Of a DNA stretch of 64,000 bases, positions 44,111 to 53,845 are shown piece by piece. The translations under genes and the position numbers were made by a program. Every line of letters starts with the position of its first letter. Positions within the stretch are counted from its first letter, which is position 1. This DNA is from Pseudomonadota bacterium (GTDB taxonomy: Bacteria > Pseudomonadota > Alphaproteobacteria > Rhizobiales > Xanthobacteraceae): the NCBI GenBank assembly GCA_018240595.1, contig JAFEFL010000051.1, forward strand, positions 1 to 64,000, written 5' to 3'. A model generated the notes under the pieces. It did no database searches, had not been told where the DNA came from, and saw only the letters and a program-made list of their open reading frames with translations.

Positions 44111-45247
44111 ATGTACACCATCGGACTTGAGGAAGAATTCTTTGTTTTCGACGCCGAAACGCGCCGCGCGGTGCGCCGGCTCGACAAACGATTCCTGTCT
44201 GCCCTGATGGGCCGGCTCGGCGACGGCGTCTCGACCGAGATGCTGCAGTCGCAGATCGAGATCGTCACGCCGCCGTGCGAGACCATGTCCGATGCACGCG
44301 CGCATCTCGTTCGCCTGCGCCGCACGCTCGGCGACGCGGCGGCCGCGCGCGGCCTCGGCGTCGCCGCTATGGGGACCTTCCCACTCGCCTTCTGGCCGGA
44401 AATGGAGCAGACGCGCAAGAAGCGCTACGGCGCCATCATGGACGACCTGCAGATGATCGGCTCGCGCAATATGATGTGCGGCATGCACGTTCACGTCGCG
44501 GTGCCGGACCTCGATGCCCGCGTCAATCTGATGACGCGGCTGACGCCGTATCTGCCGCTGTTTCTCGCGCTGTCGACGTCGTCGCCGTTCTGGCAGGGCC
44601 ACTTCACCGGGCTCGTCGGCTACCGGCTCGCCGCCTATGACGAATTGCCGCGCACCGGTTTGCCGGAGTTGTTCCGCTCCAACCAGGACTACGACGACTA
44701 CATCGCGGCGCTGGTCGGCGCCGGCATCATTCCCGACGCCAGTTACATTTGGTGGGCGATCCGCCCGTCGCTCAACCATCCGACGATCGAACTGCGCGTC
44801 GCCGACAGTTGCACCCGCGTCGAGGATGCCGTCGCCATCGCGGCGCTGTTCCGCTGCCTCGTGCGCGCGCTCGACCGCGACCGCGATCGCAACGCCAGCT
44901 TCGACCGCGTCGGCCGCGCCATCACCGCCGAGAACAAGTGGAACGCCCAGCGCTACGGTATCGCCGCGACCTTCGTTGATCCATTCTCGCGCGCACCGCT
45001 CACCATTCGCGAGTGGCTGGATCAGGTCCGCGAGTTGATCGCGCAGGACGTCGAGGCGCTCGGCTGCCGCGGCGAGATGGGCCATCTCGACCGCATCGTC
45101 GCCGGTGGCACGAGCGGCGACCGCCAGATCGCGATCTACAAACAGGCGCTGGCGGCGGGGGGCCGGCGCCTGAGTGCCATCAAGGATGTCATCGACTGGG
45201 CCGCGGCCGAGACCACGGCGGCCGGCGACCTTGCCTCTGCGGCCTGA
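44111..45247 (+). CDS. YbdK-type carboxylate-amine ligase
   Basis: 378 residues, the family length (about 370-390). GCS2 superfamily: it opens TIGLEEEFFVFD, the metal-binding Glu cluster. IEIVTPPCETM, the histidine-rich MMCGMHVHVAVPD and IRPSLNHPTIELRVAD follow, all conserved in YbdK. Escherichia coli YbdK has weak glutamate-cysteine ligase activity; the physiological substrate is unknown, so it should not be read as the main GshA. Cytoplasmic, single gene between two unrelated neighbours. Confidence 0.93.
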   Translation: MYTIGLEEEFFVFDAETRRAVRRLDKRFLSALMGRLGDGVSTEMLQSQIEIVTPPCETMSDARAHLVRLRRTLGDAAAARGLGVAAMGTFPLAFWPEMEQTRKKRYGAIMDDLQMIGSRNMMCGMHVHVAVPDLDARVNLMTRLTPYLPLFLALSTSSPFWQGHFTGLVGYRLAAYDELPRTGLPELFRSNQDYDDYIAALVGAGIIPDASYIWWAIRPSLNHPTIELRVADSCTRVEDAVAIAALFRCLVRALDRDRDRNASFDRVGRAITAENKWNAQRYGIAATFVDPFSRAPLTIREWLDQVRELIAQDVEALGCRGEMGHLDRIVAGGTSGDRQIAIYKQALAAGGRRLSAIKDVIDWAAAETTAAGDLASAA

Positions 45248-45407
45248 TTAACATCACGATATCAATGACTTGAATGATCCCCAGGGCCGCGCGCTGCGGG
45301 CTTCCCCTGACGGCTGCGGCCACCTATAAAGCGGTCCTATCGACAGAACGCCCCGCAATGGGCGTCGAACCGAAACGCCCGCCACACCTGCCGGACAGCC
45401 GATTGCA

Positions 45408-45860
45408 ATGGCTCAGACGATCTACGTCCTCAACGGACCCAACCTCAACATGCTGGGCGTGCGCGAGCCGGAGAAATACGGCGCTGCGACCCTGGCCGAT
45501 GTCGAACGCCTGTGCGGCGACACGTGCAAGCGCTTCGGCCTCGACATGGTTTTCCGTCAGTCGAATATCGAGGGCGAACTGGTCACCATCATCCAGGAAG
45601 CCCGCCTGAAGAAGGCCGCCGGCATCGTCATCAACCCGGCCGCCTATACCCATACCTCGGTCGCCATCCTCGATGCGCTGACGCTCACCGAACTGCCGGT
45701 GATCGAAATCCACATCACCAACGTCCACCAGCGTGAACCCTTCCGCCACCACTCGTATGTGTCGAAAGTGGCTAAGGCCGTCATGGCCGGCTTCGGCGTC
45801 CAGGGGTACTCGCTGGCGATCCAGGGCCTCGCCGCCATGATCGGCGCAAAAGAAAAGTAA
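45408..45860 (+). CDS. aroQ: Type II 3-dehydroquinate dehydratase
   Basis: 150 residues, third step of the shikimate pathway. Conserved [16 protein letters not shown], with the catalytic Tyr in EKYG and the lid Arg in REP, then [23 protein letters not shown] and [17 protein letters not shown], with the catalytic His. Forms a dodecamer in known cases. It heads the aroQ-accB-accC order typical of alphaproteobacteria, where transcription may run on into accB (64-base gap). Confidence 0.97.
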   Translation: MAQTIYVLNGPNLNMLGVREPEKYGAATLADVERLCGDTCKRFGLDMVFRQSNIEGELVTIIQEARLKKAAGIVINPAAYTHTSVAILDALTLTELPVIEIHITNVHQREPFRHHSYVSKVAKAVMAGFGVQGYSLAIQGLAAMIGAKEK

Positions 45861-45924
45861 GATATCTCAAGCTATGCGTCTGCCCGGCCGCGCCGGCATC
45901 GCGCACAAAGTCGGAACCGTTTGA

Positions 45925-46395
45925 ATGGCAAAACCGCCGAAGACCACCCTCGTCGACCGCGAACTCATTCAGGAGCTGTCCAAGCTCCTCGACGAGACCG
46001 GCCTGACCGAGATCGAAATCGAACAGGACGGCCAGCGCATCCGCGTTGCCCGCGGTAGCGTTGCCGTCGCCGCGGCGCCCGCCCCGGTGCCTGTGGTGCG
46101 CGCCGCCGCCCCGCAGCCGGTCGGCGAGTCGACGTCGAAGGCGATGGACGCCGCCAAGCATCCGGGCGTCGTCAACTCGCCGATGGTTGGCACCGCCTAT
46201 ATGGCGCCGGAGCCCGGCGCGCGACCCTTCATCGAAGTCGGCAGCAAGGTGAAGGCCGGCGACACGCTGCTTATCATCGAAGCGATGAAGACCATGAACC
46301 AGATCCCGGCGCCGCGCGCCGGCACCGTGACGCAGATCCTGTGCGAAGACGGCCAGCCGGTCGAGTTCGGCGAGCCGCTGGTAATCATCGAGTGA
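45925..46395 (+). CDS. accB: Biotin carboxyl carrier protein of acetyl-CoA carboxylase
   Basis: 156 residues. N-terminal dimerisation segment, a Pro/Ala linker ([17 protein letters not shown]) and a C-terminal biotinyl domain. The biotin-accepting lysine lies in [11 protein letters not shown], with Thr where EAMKMMN is usual. The hammerhead fold is complete ([17 protein letters not shown] to PLVIIE). It carries carboxybiotin between AccC and the AccAD carboxyltransferase in fatty-acid synthesis. 27 bases before accC, same operon. Confidence 0.98.
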   Translation: MAKPPKTTLVDRELIQELSKLLDETGLTEIEIEQDGQRIRVARGSVAVAAAPAPVPVVRAAAPQPVGESTSKAMDAAKHPGVVNSPMVGTAYMAPEPGARPFIEVGSKVKAGDTLLIIEAMKTMNQIPAPRAGTVTQILCEDGQPVEFGEPLVIIE

Positions 46396-46422
46396 CGCTT
46401 CTCACGCCGCCGGGCCGTCGCC

Positions 46423-47793
46423 ATGTTCGATAAAATCCTCATTGCCAACCGCGGCGAGATCGCGCTGCGCGTGCTGCGCGCCTGCAAGGAGCTCGGCATC
46501 AAGACCGTCGCCGTGCACTCCACCGCCGACGCCGATGCCATGCATGTGCGCTTTGCCGACGAGAGCGTCTGCATCGGCCCGCCGGCGGCGAAAGACTCCT
46601 ATCTCAACATCCCGGCGATCCTTGCCGCCTGCGAGATCACCGGCGCCGACGCCGTGCATCCGGGCTACGGCTTCCTGTCGGAGAACGCCCGCTTCGCCGA
46701 AATCCTCGCCGAGCACGGCCTGCACTTCATCGGCCCCAAGGCCGAGCACATCCGCATCATGGGCGACAAGATCGAAGCCAAGCGCACCGCCAAGCGTCTC
46801 GGCATTCCGGTCGTGCCCGGCTCCGACGGCGGCGTGTCCGACGACGCCGAGGCGGCGCGCGTCGCCAAGGACATCGGCTTCCCGGTGCTGATCAAGGCCG
46901 CGGCCGGCGGCGGCGGCAAGGGCATGCGCGTCGCACGCTCGGCCGACGAACTTGCCAGCGCGCTGTCCACCGCGCGCTCCGAGGCCAAGGCCAATTTCGG
47001 CAGCGACGCCGTCTATATCGAGAAGTATCTCGGCAAACCGCGCCACATCGAAATTCAGGTGCTCGGCGACGGCAAGGGAAACGCCATCCATCTCGGCGAA
47101 CGCGACTGTTCGTTGCAGCGGCGGCACCAGAAGGTGCTCGAGGAAAGCCCCTCGCCCGCGCTCAACGTCGCGGCGCGCGACAAGATCGGCGAAGTCGTCG
47201 CCAAGGCGATGCGCGAGATTCAGTATCTCGGCGTCGGCACGGTCGAATTCCTCTATGAGAACGGCGAGTTCTATTTCATCGAAATGAACACGCGCATCCA
47301 GGTCGAGCATCCGGTGACCGAAATGATCACCGACATCGACCTGATCTTCGAACAGATCCGCGTCGCCGCCGGCGCCGACCTGACGCTGAAGCAGAGCGAC
47401 ATCCGCTTCCACGGGCACGCCATCGAGTGCCGCATCAACGCGGAGAACCCGGTGTCTTTCCGGCCCTCGCCCGGCAAGATCCTGCACTATCACCCGCCCG
47501 GCGGCCTCGGCGTGCGCATCGATTCAGCCGTTTATCAGGGCTACTCGATCCCACCTTATTACGACTCGTTGGTCGGCAAGCTGATCGTGCACGGCAAGAC
47601 TCGCCAGGAATGCCTGATGCGGCTGAAGCGCGCGCTCGACGAAGTTGTGGTCGACGGCATCGAGACGACGCTGCCGCTATTCCGCGCTTTGGTGCGCGAG
47701 AGTGACATCATCAACGGCGATTATCACATCCACTGGCTCGAGCAGTTCCTCGCCAGCGGCGGCATGGAAGAGAGTCAGCCGCTGTCGTCGTGA
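46423..47793 (+). CDS. accC: Biotin carboxylase subunit of acetyl-CoA carboxylase
   Basis: 456 residues, standard length. It starts [23 protein letters not shown]-grasp domain with the glycine-rich loop [34 protein letters not shown], and the catalytic region [15 protein letters not shown] (metal-binding Glu and Asn, Arg). Biotin-carboxylase C domain from [13 protein letters not shown]. It carboxylates biotin on AccB using ATP and bicarbonate. In relatives aat usually follows directly. Here ~4.3 kb of other genes intervene. Confidence 0.98.
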   Translation: MFDKILIANRGEIALRVLRACKELGIKTVAVHSTADADAMHVRFADESVCIGPPAAKDSYLNIPAILAACEITGADAVHPGYGFLSENARFAEILAEHGLHFIGPKAEHIRIMGDKIEAKRTAKRLGIPVVPGSDGGVSDDAEAARVAKDIGFPVLIKAAAGGGGKGMRVARSADELASALSTARSEAKANFGSDAVYIEKYLGKPRHIEIQVLGDGKGNAIHLGERDCSLQRRHQKVLEESPSPALNVAARDKIGEVVAKAMREIQYLGVGTVEFLYENGEFYFIEMNTRIQVEHPVTEMITDIDLIFEQIRVAAGADLTLKQSDIRFHGHAIECRINAENPVSFRPSPGKILHYHPPGGLGVRIDSAVYQGYSIPPYYDSLVGKLIVHGKTRQECLMRLKRALDEVVVDGIETTLPLFRALVRESDIINGDYHIHWLEQFLASGGMEESQPLSS

Positions 47794-47922
47794 CGACCCT
47801 CTCGCATCTGTCGTGAATCGCTGACGTCTCGCGCGGCATCGGGACGCGCGCGCCTGCGCACGGAATCCGCTATAAGCGCCGCAGCCGCAACTTCGACAAG
47901 CGCGCACCGGAGGAACCACGAC

Positions 47923-48366
47923 ATGCCCGGCACCGTTCGACTGCACCGCGTCCTGACGACCAAGCCTGACAAGGTCTACCGCGCCTTCACCGAGGCCGAT
48001 GCGCTGGCAAAATGGCTGCCGCCCAGCGGCTTCACCTGCACCGTGCATCACTTCGAGGCCAAGGTCGGCGGCGCCTTCAAAATGTCGTTCCGCAACTTCA
48101 CCACCGGCGGCAGCCATTCCTTCGGCGGCGAATATCTGGAACTCGTGCCCGGCAAGCGTCTGCACTACACCGACCGCTTCGATGACCCCAACCTGACGGG
48201 CGAGATCCACGTCACGGTGGAACTCAAGGCGGTCTCAGTCGGCACCGAGGTCAGCATCGTACAGGAGGGCATCCCCGACCTCATTCCGGTCGAGGCCTGC
48301 TACCTCGGCTGGCAGGAATCGCTGCGCAATCTCGCCCGGCTTGTGGAACCGGAGATCAATCAATAG
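47923..48366 (+). CDS. SRPBCC/AHSA1-like START-fold protein
   Basis: 147 residues with GGAGG 9-13 bases upstream. Activator of Hsp90 ATPase 1-like (AHSA1/Aha1) domain of the SRPBCC superfamily: RVLTTKPDKVYRAFTEADAL, KWLPPSGFTCTVHHFEAKVG, GGEYLELVPGKRLHYTDRF and CYLGWQESLRNLARLVEP. Cytoplasmic, likely binds a small hydrophobic ligand in its groove. Ligand and role unknown. It begins the block inserted between accC and aat and is followed by a strong hairpin. Confidence 0.9.
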   Translation: MPGTVRLHRVLTTKPDKVYRAFTEADALAKWLPPSGFTCTVHHFEAKVGGAFKMSFRNFTTGGSHSFGGEYLELVPGKRLHYTDRFDDPNLTGEIHVTVELKAVSVGTEVSIVQEGIPDLIPVEACYLGWQESLRNLARLVEPEINQ

Positions 48367-48374
48367 GTTGGATA

Positions 48375-48413
48375 TGGCGCCGCTGTACAGTCGCGGCGCC
48401 AGTCTGCTTTCCT
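48375..48413 (+). terminator. Terminator-like hairpin after the START-fold gene
   Basis: TGGCGCCGC, nine-base loop, GCGGCGCCA followed by GTCTGCTTTCC: nine-pair GC-rich stem 9 bases after the stop codon. The T-tract is short and interrupted. Confidence 0.65.
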
Positions 48414-48483
48414 TTCCTGCCCTAGTCACATCCAGTGGATGGAAAATTTCCGCCGCCCCGGCGGATCGAAGGATGATCGCTGC

Positions 48484-49992
48484 ATGACGCTGCCCCGCTG
48501 GCGGTTCCTCAATCTGCAGGCGCTGCTGCTCGGCGTCGGCTTCCTTCTCCTGGTCGGCATTAGCGCCGCCACAGTTTATCTGGTCGAGCGATCGGCGTCC
48601 GATAACAAACAACTGTCGGATACGTTGCACGTCGAGGACAAACTGTCCGACGTGCAGTTGACGCTGCGCCGAGCCGAAAGCAGTCAACGCGGCTATCTGC
48701 TCACCAACGATCCAACATATCTCGAGGACTTCCGCGACGCCGAGCCTGAGGTCCGCGACACCATCGGCGAAATCCGTGAACTCGCCGAAACGAGCGCCAC
48801 GCGCCGGTCGACCATCGACCATGTCGATCGGCTCGTCACCGCCAAATTTCGCGAAATGCAGCGGATCATCGACCTCAACGAAAAAGGTCAGCGCCCTGAA
48901 GCGCTGCGGCAGGTCCGCGAGGGTCAGGGCCGCCGCATCATGGTCGAGTTGCGCGAGGTCATCGAGCAGGCCATCGAACAGGAAAGCAATCTTGCCGAAG
49001 TGCGCGCGCAGGCCTCGCGAAACACCAGCACCCTCCTGCTGATCGTATCGCTGTGCGGCGCCGCGCTGATCGTCGGGGTCGGCGCCCTCTCCGTCCTCCT
49101 CGTGCAACGCAATTATCGCCGTGCCGAGGCGGCGCGCGGCGAACTCGCCGCGACCAATGCCAATCTCGAGCGCATCGTCGCCTACCGCACGGAAGACCTG
49201 ACCGAAGCCAACGAGGAGATCCAGCGCTTCGCCTATATCGTCAGCCATGACCTGCGCTCGCCGCTGGTCAACATCATGGGCTTCACGTCGGAGCTCGAAA
49301 CGCTGCGGCAAGACATCTTCAGCGAGATCGGCCAGCTTCGCGCCCAGATCGTCGAACTGCACGGCGCCGCCCAGACGGCCGAGGAAGAGGCCTCCGTCGA
49401 GCGCCTCGGCGCCGAATTCGACGAGGCCATCGGCTTCATCAAGACCTCGATCGGCAACATGGACCGGTTGATCAACGCCGTGCTCAAACTGTCGCGCGAG
49501 GGCCGCCGCCAATTCCATCCGGAAAATGTGGATATGGATGCCCTGATGGCCAGCCTGATCGCCACCGTCAGCCACCGCGCGGTGGAACTTCAGGCGACCT
49601 TGCGCGTTGAGGACTTGCCGTCGGTCGAGACGGATCCGCTGGCGGCCCAGCAGATTTTTAGCAACCTCATTGATAACGCTTTGAAATATGGGCGCGATGA
49701 CGAAAAACTGCAGATCGAGATAAGGGGCCGTCTCACTGCCACCCACGCCATATATGAAGTCCAGGACAACGGCCGGGGTATCGATCGCGCCGATTTTCAG
49801 CGCGTCTTCGAGCTGTTCCGCAGGGCGGGACGGCAGGATCGCCCCGGGGAAGGCATCGGCCTTGCCCATGTCCGGGCCCTGGTGCGAAGGCTCGGTGGAA
49901 CCATGGGTTTGACTTCGGAACTCGGTAAGGGCAGCACCTTCACCGTGACACTGCCCCGGCGATGGTCGGTGGCGAACAGGAGCGCAGCGTGA
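48484..49992 (+). CDS. CHASE3-type membrane sensor histidine kinase
   Basis: 502 residues from ATG with AAGGA upstream; an ATG at 48439 lacks a ribosome site. Two membrane helices (residues ~10-32 and ~180-205) flank a periplasmic CHASE3-like helical sensor (residues ~35-175, SQRGYLLTNDPTYLEDF). A coiled coil follows, then HisKA with the phospho-accepting His in YIVSHDLRSPLVNIMGF near residue 258 and an unusually long spacer before the second helix. HATPase_c has the N box SNLIDNALKYG, G1 VQDNGRGID, and G2 GEGIGLAHVR. It overlaps the next gene by 4 bases, so they are translationally coupled. Confidence 0.94.
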   Translation: MTLPRWRFLNLQALLLGVGFLLLVGISAATVYLVERSASDNKQLSDTLHVEDKLSDVQLTLRRAESSQRGYLLTNDPTYLEDFRDAEPEVRDTIGEIRELAETSATRRSTIDHVDRLVTAKFREMQRIIDLNEKGQRPEALRQVREGQGRRIMVELREVIEQAIEQESNLAEVRAQASRNTSTLLLIVSLCGAALIVGVGALSVLLVQRNYRRAEAARGELAATNANLERIVAYRTEDLTEANEEIQRFAYIVSHDLRSPLVNIMGFTSELETLRQDIFSEIGQLRAQIVELHGAAQTAEEEASVERLGAEFDEAIGFIKTSIGNMDRLINAVLKLSREGRRQFHPENVDMDALMASLIATVSHRAVELQATLRVEDLPSVETDPLAAQQIFSNLIDNALKYGRDDEKLQIEIRGRLTATHAIYEVQDNGRGIDRADFQRVFELFRRAGRQDRPGEGIGLAHVRALVRRLGGTMGLTSELGKGSTFTVTLPRRWSVANRSAA

Positions 49993-50441
49993 ATAGCCGG
50001 ATGTCGGAGCTTCCCGTCGAGATCGTCATGATCGAGGACGACGAGGGGCATGCTCGCCTGATCGAGAAGAACATCCGCCGCGCCGGCGTCAACAATCCGA
50101 TCACTCCGTTCAAGAACGGCACCGACGGCGTCAACTATCTGTTCGGCGCCGACGGCTCCGGGCTCGCCAGCAAGGGCAAGCCGCTCCTCGTCCTGCTCGA
50201 CCTCAACTTGCCCGACATGACCGGCGTCGAGATCCTCGGCCGCGTCAAGTCGAACGAACATCTCAAGCGCGTCCCGGTCGTGGTGCTGACTACCACCGAT
50301 GACGCCCTCGAAATTCAACGCTGCTACGATCTCGGTTGCAACGTCTACATCACCAAGCCGGTGAACTACGACAGCTTCGCCAATGCCATTCGCCAGCTCG
50401 GTCTCTTCTTCTCCGTTATCCAGGTCCCCTCACCTGACTGA
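49989..50441 (+). CDS. Single-domain response regulator (Rcp1/CheY-like)
   Basis: 150 residues from GTG, overlapping the kinase stop (GTGA) with AGGAG 7-11 bases upstream; ATG at 50001 is an alternative. Receiver domain with the acidic pocket VMIEDDEGH, phospho-acceptor Asp in VLLDLNLPDMTG, switch Thr in VVVLTTTDD and Lys in VYITKPVNYD. It is of the Rcp1 type that pairs with phytochrome-class kinases. No output domain, so it acts by phosphotransfer or protein binding. Coupled to the CHASE3 kinase upstream and followed after 10 bases by a second kinase. Confidence 0.94.
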   Translation: MNSRMSELPVEIVMIEDDEGHARLIEKNIRRAGVNNPITPFKNGTDGVNYLFGADGSGLASKGKPLLVLLDLNLPDMTGVEILGRVKSNEHLKRVPVVVLTTTDDALEIQRCYDLGCNVYITKPVNYDSFANAIRQLGLFFSVIQVPSPD

Positions 50442-50451
50442 TACCCGGTCC

Positions 50452-51561
50452 ATGCCGCGCAAGGTTCTGTATATCGACGACGACGCCGGCCTGTGCGCGC
50501 TGGTTAAGCGCAGCCTTGGGCGCGAGGGCATTGAAGTCGTGACCGCCACTGACGGCGAGACCGGCCTTAGGCTGCTCGGCGAGCATTCCGACTTCGACAT
50601 CGTCGCCGCCGATCTCTACATGCCCGGCCTCGGCGGCATCGATCTCACAGAGCGCATCAACGCAATGCCCCATCATCCGCCGGTCATCGTCGTCACCGGC
50701 GCGCAGGACTCGCGCATGGCGGTCGCCGCACTCAAGGCCGGCGCCTTCGATTATGTCGTCAAGGATGTCCAGGGCGACTTCACTTACCTGCTCAAGGCGT
50801 CGTTCCAGGCCGCTGCTGCCGCCATGCGCATGCGCCGCGCCAAGGAAGCCGCGGAAGAAGAAGTGCGGGCCGCGCGTGACCGCTTCGAGGCGCTGGCCAC
50901 CGAGCGCGCACTGCTGATGCGCGAGGTCAACCACCGCGTCGGCAACAGTCTGCAGCTTATCGCCTCGCTGCTCACGATCCAGTCGAACGCGGCATCAAAT
51001 ACCGAAGTCAAAGAAGCGCTCAGCGACGCGACCGGCCGCGTCATGGCGGTCGCGCAGGTGCATCGCCGGCTTTACACCTCCGACGATGTGCAGTCGGTCG
51101 CGGTCGATCTTTATCTCGAGGCGCTCGTCGAGGATCTGCGCCGCTCCACCGCTGCGGAAGGCGGCGCGCTGGCACAATTGACGCTGAAGGCCGAGCCGAT
51201 GGCCGCCGCGCCGGATCACGCCGTGGCGCTCGGCATGATCGTCAACGAACTCGTCACCAATGCGCTGAAATACGCCTACCCCGACGAGACCAAGGGCGCG
51301 ATCCGCGTATTGCTTCGGCGCGACGGCGCCGACGGCGCGGTCCTCACCGTGGAAGATGACGGCGTTGGCAACTCCTTCGGCGCCGCCTCGCATGCGAAGG
51401 CGGCCTCGACTGGCCTCGGCCAACGTATCGTCCATGCAATGGGCGACAAGCTACGCGCGCGCATCGAACATGACAGCAGCCCACGCGGCACGCGCGTGAC
51501 GGTGACCTTCGATTTGTTCGGAACGCCGCTCAAGACCGCGGCGGCAAAACCCGCCGCGTGA
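50452..51561 (+). CDS. Receiver-histidine kinase hybrid (HisKA_2/HWE-type)
   Basis: 369 residues from ATG. An N-terminal receiver domain has VLYIDDDAG, phospho-acceptor Asp in VAADLYMPGLGG and Lys in DYVVKDVQGD. A ~30-residue coiled linker leads to a HisKA_2-type dimerisation domain with REVNHRVGNSLQLIASLL (His near residue 165) and HATPase_c with NELVTNALKYAYP and EDDGVGN. Soluble, no sensor domain. Kinases of this class often feed the general stress response in alphaproteobacteria. It probably receives phosphate or a signal from the preceding pair. The start has no strong ribosome site, suggesting coupling. Confidence 0.92.
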   Translation: MPRKVLYIDDDAGLCALVKRSLGREGIEVVTATDGETGLRLLGEHSDFDIVAADLYMPGLGGIDLTERINAMPHHPPVIVVTGAQDSRMAVAALKAGAFDYVVKDVQGDFTYLLKASFQAAAAAMRMRRAKEAAEEEVRAARDRFEALATERALLMREVNHRVGNSLQLIASLLTIQSNAASNTEVKEALSDATGRVMAVAQVHRRLYTSDDVQSVAVDLYLEALVEDLRRSTAAEGGALAQLTLKAEPMAAAPDHAVALGMIVNELVTNALKYAYPDETKGAIRVLLRRDGADGAVLTVEDDGVGNSFGAASHAKAASTGLGQRIVHAMGDKLRARIEHDSSPRGTRVTVTFDLFGTPLKTAAAKPAA

Positions 51562-51569
51562 GACGGCGG

Positions 51570-51950
51570 CTACCCCTTCTCCGACAGCCGCTCGATCAGC
51601 GTGCAGACTTCCGCCGGGCTATAGGGCTTCGGCACGAACAGCGAGCGCGCCACCATGCCCTTAAGTCCGAATTCGGCGTAGCGGCCGGAAGCATAGACGA
51701 TCGGCAATTCGGGACGCATCGCGCGTGCCCGCTTGGCCAGTTCGCCGCCATCGATGCTGCCAGGTAGATTGACGTCGGTGAAGATGATGTCGACCGGCGC
51801 GCCGCTTTGCAGATGGCGCAGCGCTTCTTCGCCGGTCCCTACTTCCTGAACGGCAAAGCCGCGATCGCGTAATTCCTCGGCCACCATCGTGCTGATCAGC
51901 TCTTCGTCTTCCACCAGAAGCACATGGGTTGAATTCGCCTGGTCCAGCAT
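51570..51950 (-). CDS. Single-domain response regulator
   Basis: 126 residues from ATG with AGGATC upstream; a longer in-frame reading to 51998 is rejected. Receiver domain only: VLLVEDEELIS, phospho-acceptor Asp in IIFTDVNLPGSIDGG, Ser in VYASGRY and Lys in FVPKPYSPAE. This subclass commonly appears beside HWE-type hybrid kinases. It is convergent with the hybrid kinase (8 bases between stops) and so a likely partner despite the opposite strand. No output domain. Confidence 0.92.
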   Translation of the reverse strand: MLDQANSTHVLLVEDEELISTMVAEELRDRGFAVQEVGTGEEALRHLQSGAPVDIIFTDVNLPGSIDGGELAKRARAMRPELPIVYASGRYAEFGLKGMVARSLFVPKPYSPAEVCTLIERLSEKG

Positions 51951-52126
51951 GGCTGATCCTGTCGAGCTACGGTTACGAATCGGGCGGCGGGCTTCCATTT
52001 ACTGTCGCGATGTCTGGACAACGCCCGCCCCGTCGAATTGTTCAAAACACTTAAAAGTTGAAGGACTTATGGTAACCGGAGCGTAAACATGGCGCGACAT
52101 GGCGCAGCGCGCTAAGATTCCCTGCG

Positions 52127-52801
52127 ATGGCCAGTCGCGACACCACCGACTTCGAAATCACGCCGGATGTGCTGCTCAAGGCCTATGCCTGCGGCATCTT
52201 TCCGATGGCCGAGAACGCCGACGATCCGGCGCTGTACTGGATCGAACCGGAACACCGCGGAATACTGCCGCTGACCGGATTCCATGTTCCGGCGCGCCTC
52301 GCCCGCACCGTGCGTCAGACGCAACTCACCGTGCATGTCGATCGCGACTTCGACGGCGTCATCGACGGCTGCGCCGCGCCCGCCACCGACCGCGACCGCA
52401 CCTGGATCAACATGCGCATCCGCAAGCTCTATCGCGGCCTGTTCGATCGCGGCCATTGCCACACCGTCGAGGTCTATGACGGTGATACGCTGGTCGGCGG
52501 TCTCTATGGCGTGTCGCTCGGCCGCGCCTTCTTCGGCGAGAGCATGTTTCATAGCGTGCGCGACGCGTCGAAAATCGCACTTGTGCATCTGATGGCGCGC
52601 CTCAAGGCCGGCGGCTACAGCTTGTGCGACACGCAATACGTCACCGAGCATCTGCGCACCTTCGGCGCCGTCGAGGTGCCGAAGAAGCGTTATCAGCGGA
52701 TGCTGGAGGACGCGCTGACCGGCGAAGGCGATTTCTTCGCGCTGCGCGACGAGCCGCCGGTGAGCGGCAGCGAGGCGCTGGCGATTCTCGAATCCGATTG
52801 A
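52127..52801 (+). CDS. aat: Leucyl/phenylalanyl-tRNA--protein transferase
   Basis: 224 residues. It transfers Leu or Phe from tRNA to proteins with N-terminal Arg or Lys, marking them for ClpAP via the N-end rule. Conserved [53 protein letters not shown] (the catalytic pocket, positions ~116-141) and [16 protein letters not shown]. Length normal. In relatives it follows accC directly. Here the signalling block intervenes. Convergent with the DUF2155 gene, 3 bases apart. Confidence 0.97.
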   Translation: MASRDTTDFEITPDVLLKAYACGIFPMAENADDPALYWIEPEHRGILPLTGFHVPARLARTVRQTQLTVHVDRDFDGVIDGCAAPATDRDRTWINMRIRKLYRGLFDRGHCHTVEVYDGDTLVGGLYGVSLGRAFFGESMFHSVRDASKIALVHLMARLKAGGYSLCDTQYVTEHLRTFGAVEVPKKRYQRMLEDALTGEGDFFALRDEPPVSGSEALAILESD

Positions 52802-52804
52802 GGA

Positions 52805-53845
52805 CTAGCGCACCGGCTGGAACGCGCCGGACGGCAGCGGCCGGCCTTGCGTCGGAGCCTGTGCCGGGCGCTGCGGCCGTTGCGGCGACGTGCGCGCCGG
52901 TGCCGCGGCCGGCTTCTTCGCTTCGCCCTGCGCTTCGCCGGCATCGGCGACGTTGGGGTTGGTGCCGCCTTTGCACTCGGTCAGCCACACGTCGTAGATC
53001 GGATGCTCCACCGCGTGCAGGCCGGGGCTCGCCGCGAACATCCAGCCGGAGAAGATGCGTTTGATCTCGCCGTTGAGCGTGACCTCGTCGACCTGGACGA
53101 AGGCGTCGGTGTTCGGCGTTTCGGTCGGCGGCCGCGAATAGCAGACGCGCGGCGTCACGCGCAGCGCGCCGAACTGCACCGTCTCGTTGATGGCGACGTC
53201 GAACTTGGTGATGCGCCCGGTGATCTTGTCGAGCCCGGAGAAGATCGCGGTCGGATTGGCGATGCGCTGCGGCGGCGGTTCGACCACCACTTCGTCGCTC
53301 GGCTGCTGCGAATTATCGCTCGGCTGCTGCGGCGTACCGGGCGGCTGGCGGACACCCGGCGGCAGGCCCGGCAGCGTCTGCGGACTGGTCGCCGCGTTGT
53401 TCTGCTGCGGCTGACCGTTCTGCGGTTGAGCGTTCTGCGGCTGCTGGCCGGCAGGTGCATTGGGCGCGACCGGCGTCATCGGTGTCAGGCTCTGCGACGG
53501 CGCGGCGGTGCCGGGCGGCGGCGCCAGCTCGTTCGACTGGATACCGCCCCGTCCCGGCCGGCTCGACGGCGGCAGGTTCATCGGCGCCGGCAGCGGCTGC
53601 GCCAGCGGCAGATCCGGATTGACCCAGTTGCCCGACTGCGTGGCGGTGGCGCCGCTCTCGATCTGCCGGCCGCGCTCGATATCGGCCGGAGCGACATAAG
53701 GCGCTTGCGCCGGCTGTCCGCGCGGCACGTTGCCCGGCGGCCTCGGCGGCGGCGGATCGCTGAAGATGTTGGTGAACTGCGCGGCGGCCGGAGCGGCCCC
53801 CAACAGCACCATCATTGCAATCGCTGGAAGCCGAAGCCGGGCCAT
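52805..53845 (-). CDS. DUF2155 domain exported protein
   Basis: 346 residues. Signal peptide of ~22 residues (LPAIAMMVLLGAAPAAA). A long low-complexity Pro/Gln/Asn-rich spacer follows (~residues 25-185). The DUF2155 domain then runs from KITGRITKFDVAINETVQFG through VTPRVCYSRPPTETPNTDAF to GWMFAASPGLHAVEHPIYD and WLTECKGG, with two cysteines likely paired. A Pro/Arg-rich tail ends the protein. Conserved across alphaproteobacteria next to aat and the NDUFA12 gene; its role is unknown. Confidence 0.93.
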   Translation of the reverse strand: MARLRLPAIAMMVLLGAAPAAAQFTNIFSDPPPPRPPGNVPRGQPAQAPYVAPADIERGRQIESGATATQSGNWVNPDLPLAQPLPAPMNLPPSSRPGRGGIQSNELAPPPGTAAPSQSLTPMTPVAPNAPAGQQPQNAQPQNGQPQQNNAATSPQTLPGLPPGVRQPPGTPQQPSDNSQQPSDEVVVEPPPQRIANPTAIFSGLDKITGRITKFDVAINETVQFGALRVTPRVCYSRPPTETPNTDAFVQVDEVTLNGEIKRIFSGWMFAASPGLHAVEHPIYDVWLTECKGGTNPNVADAGEAQGEAKKPAAAPARTSPQRPQRPAQAPTQGRPLPSGAFQPVR

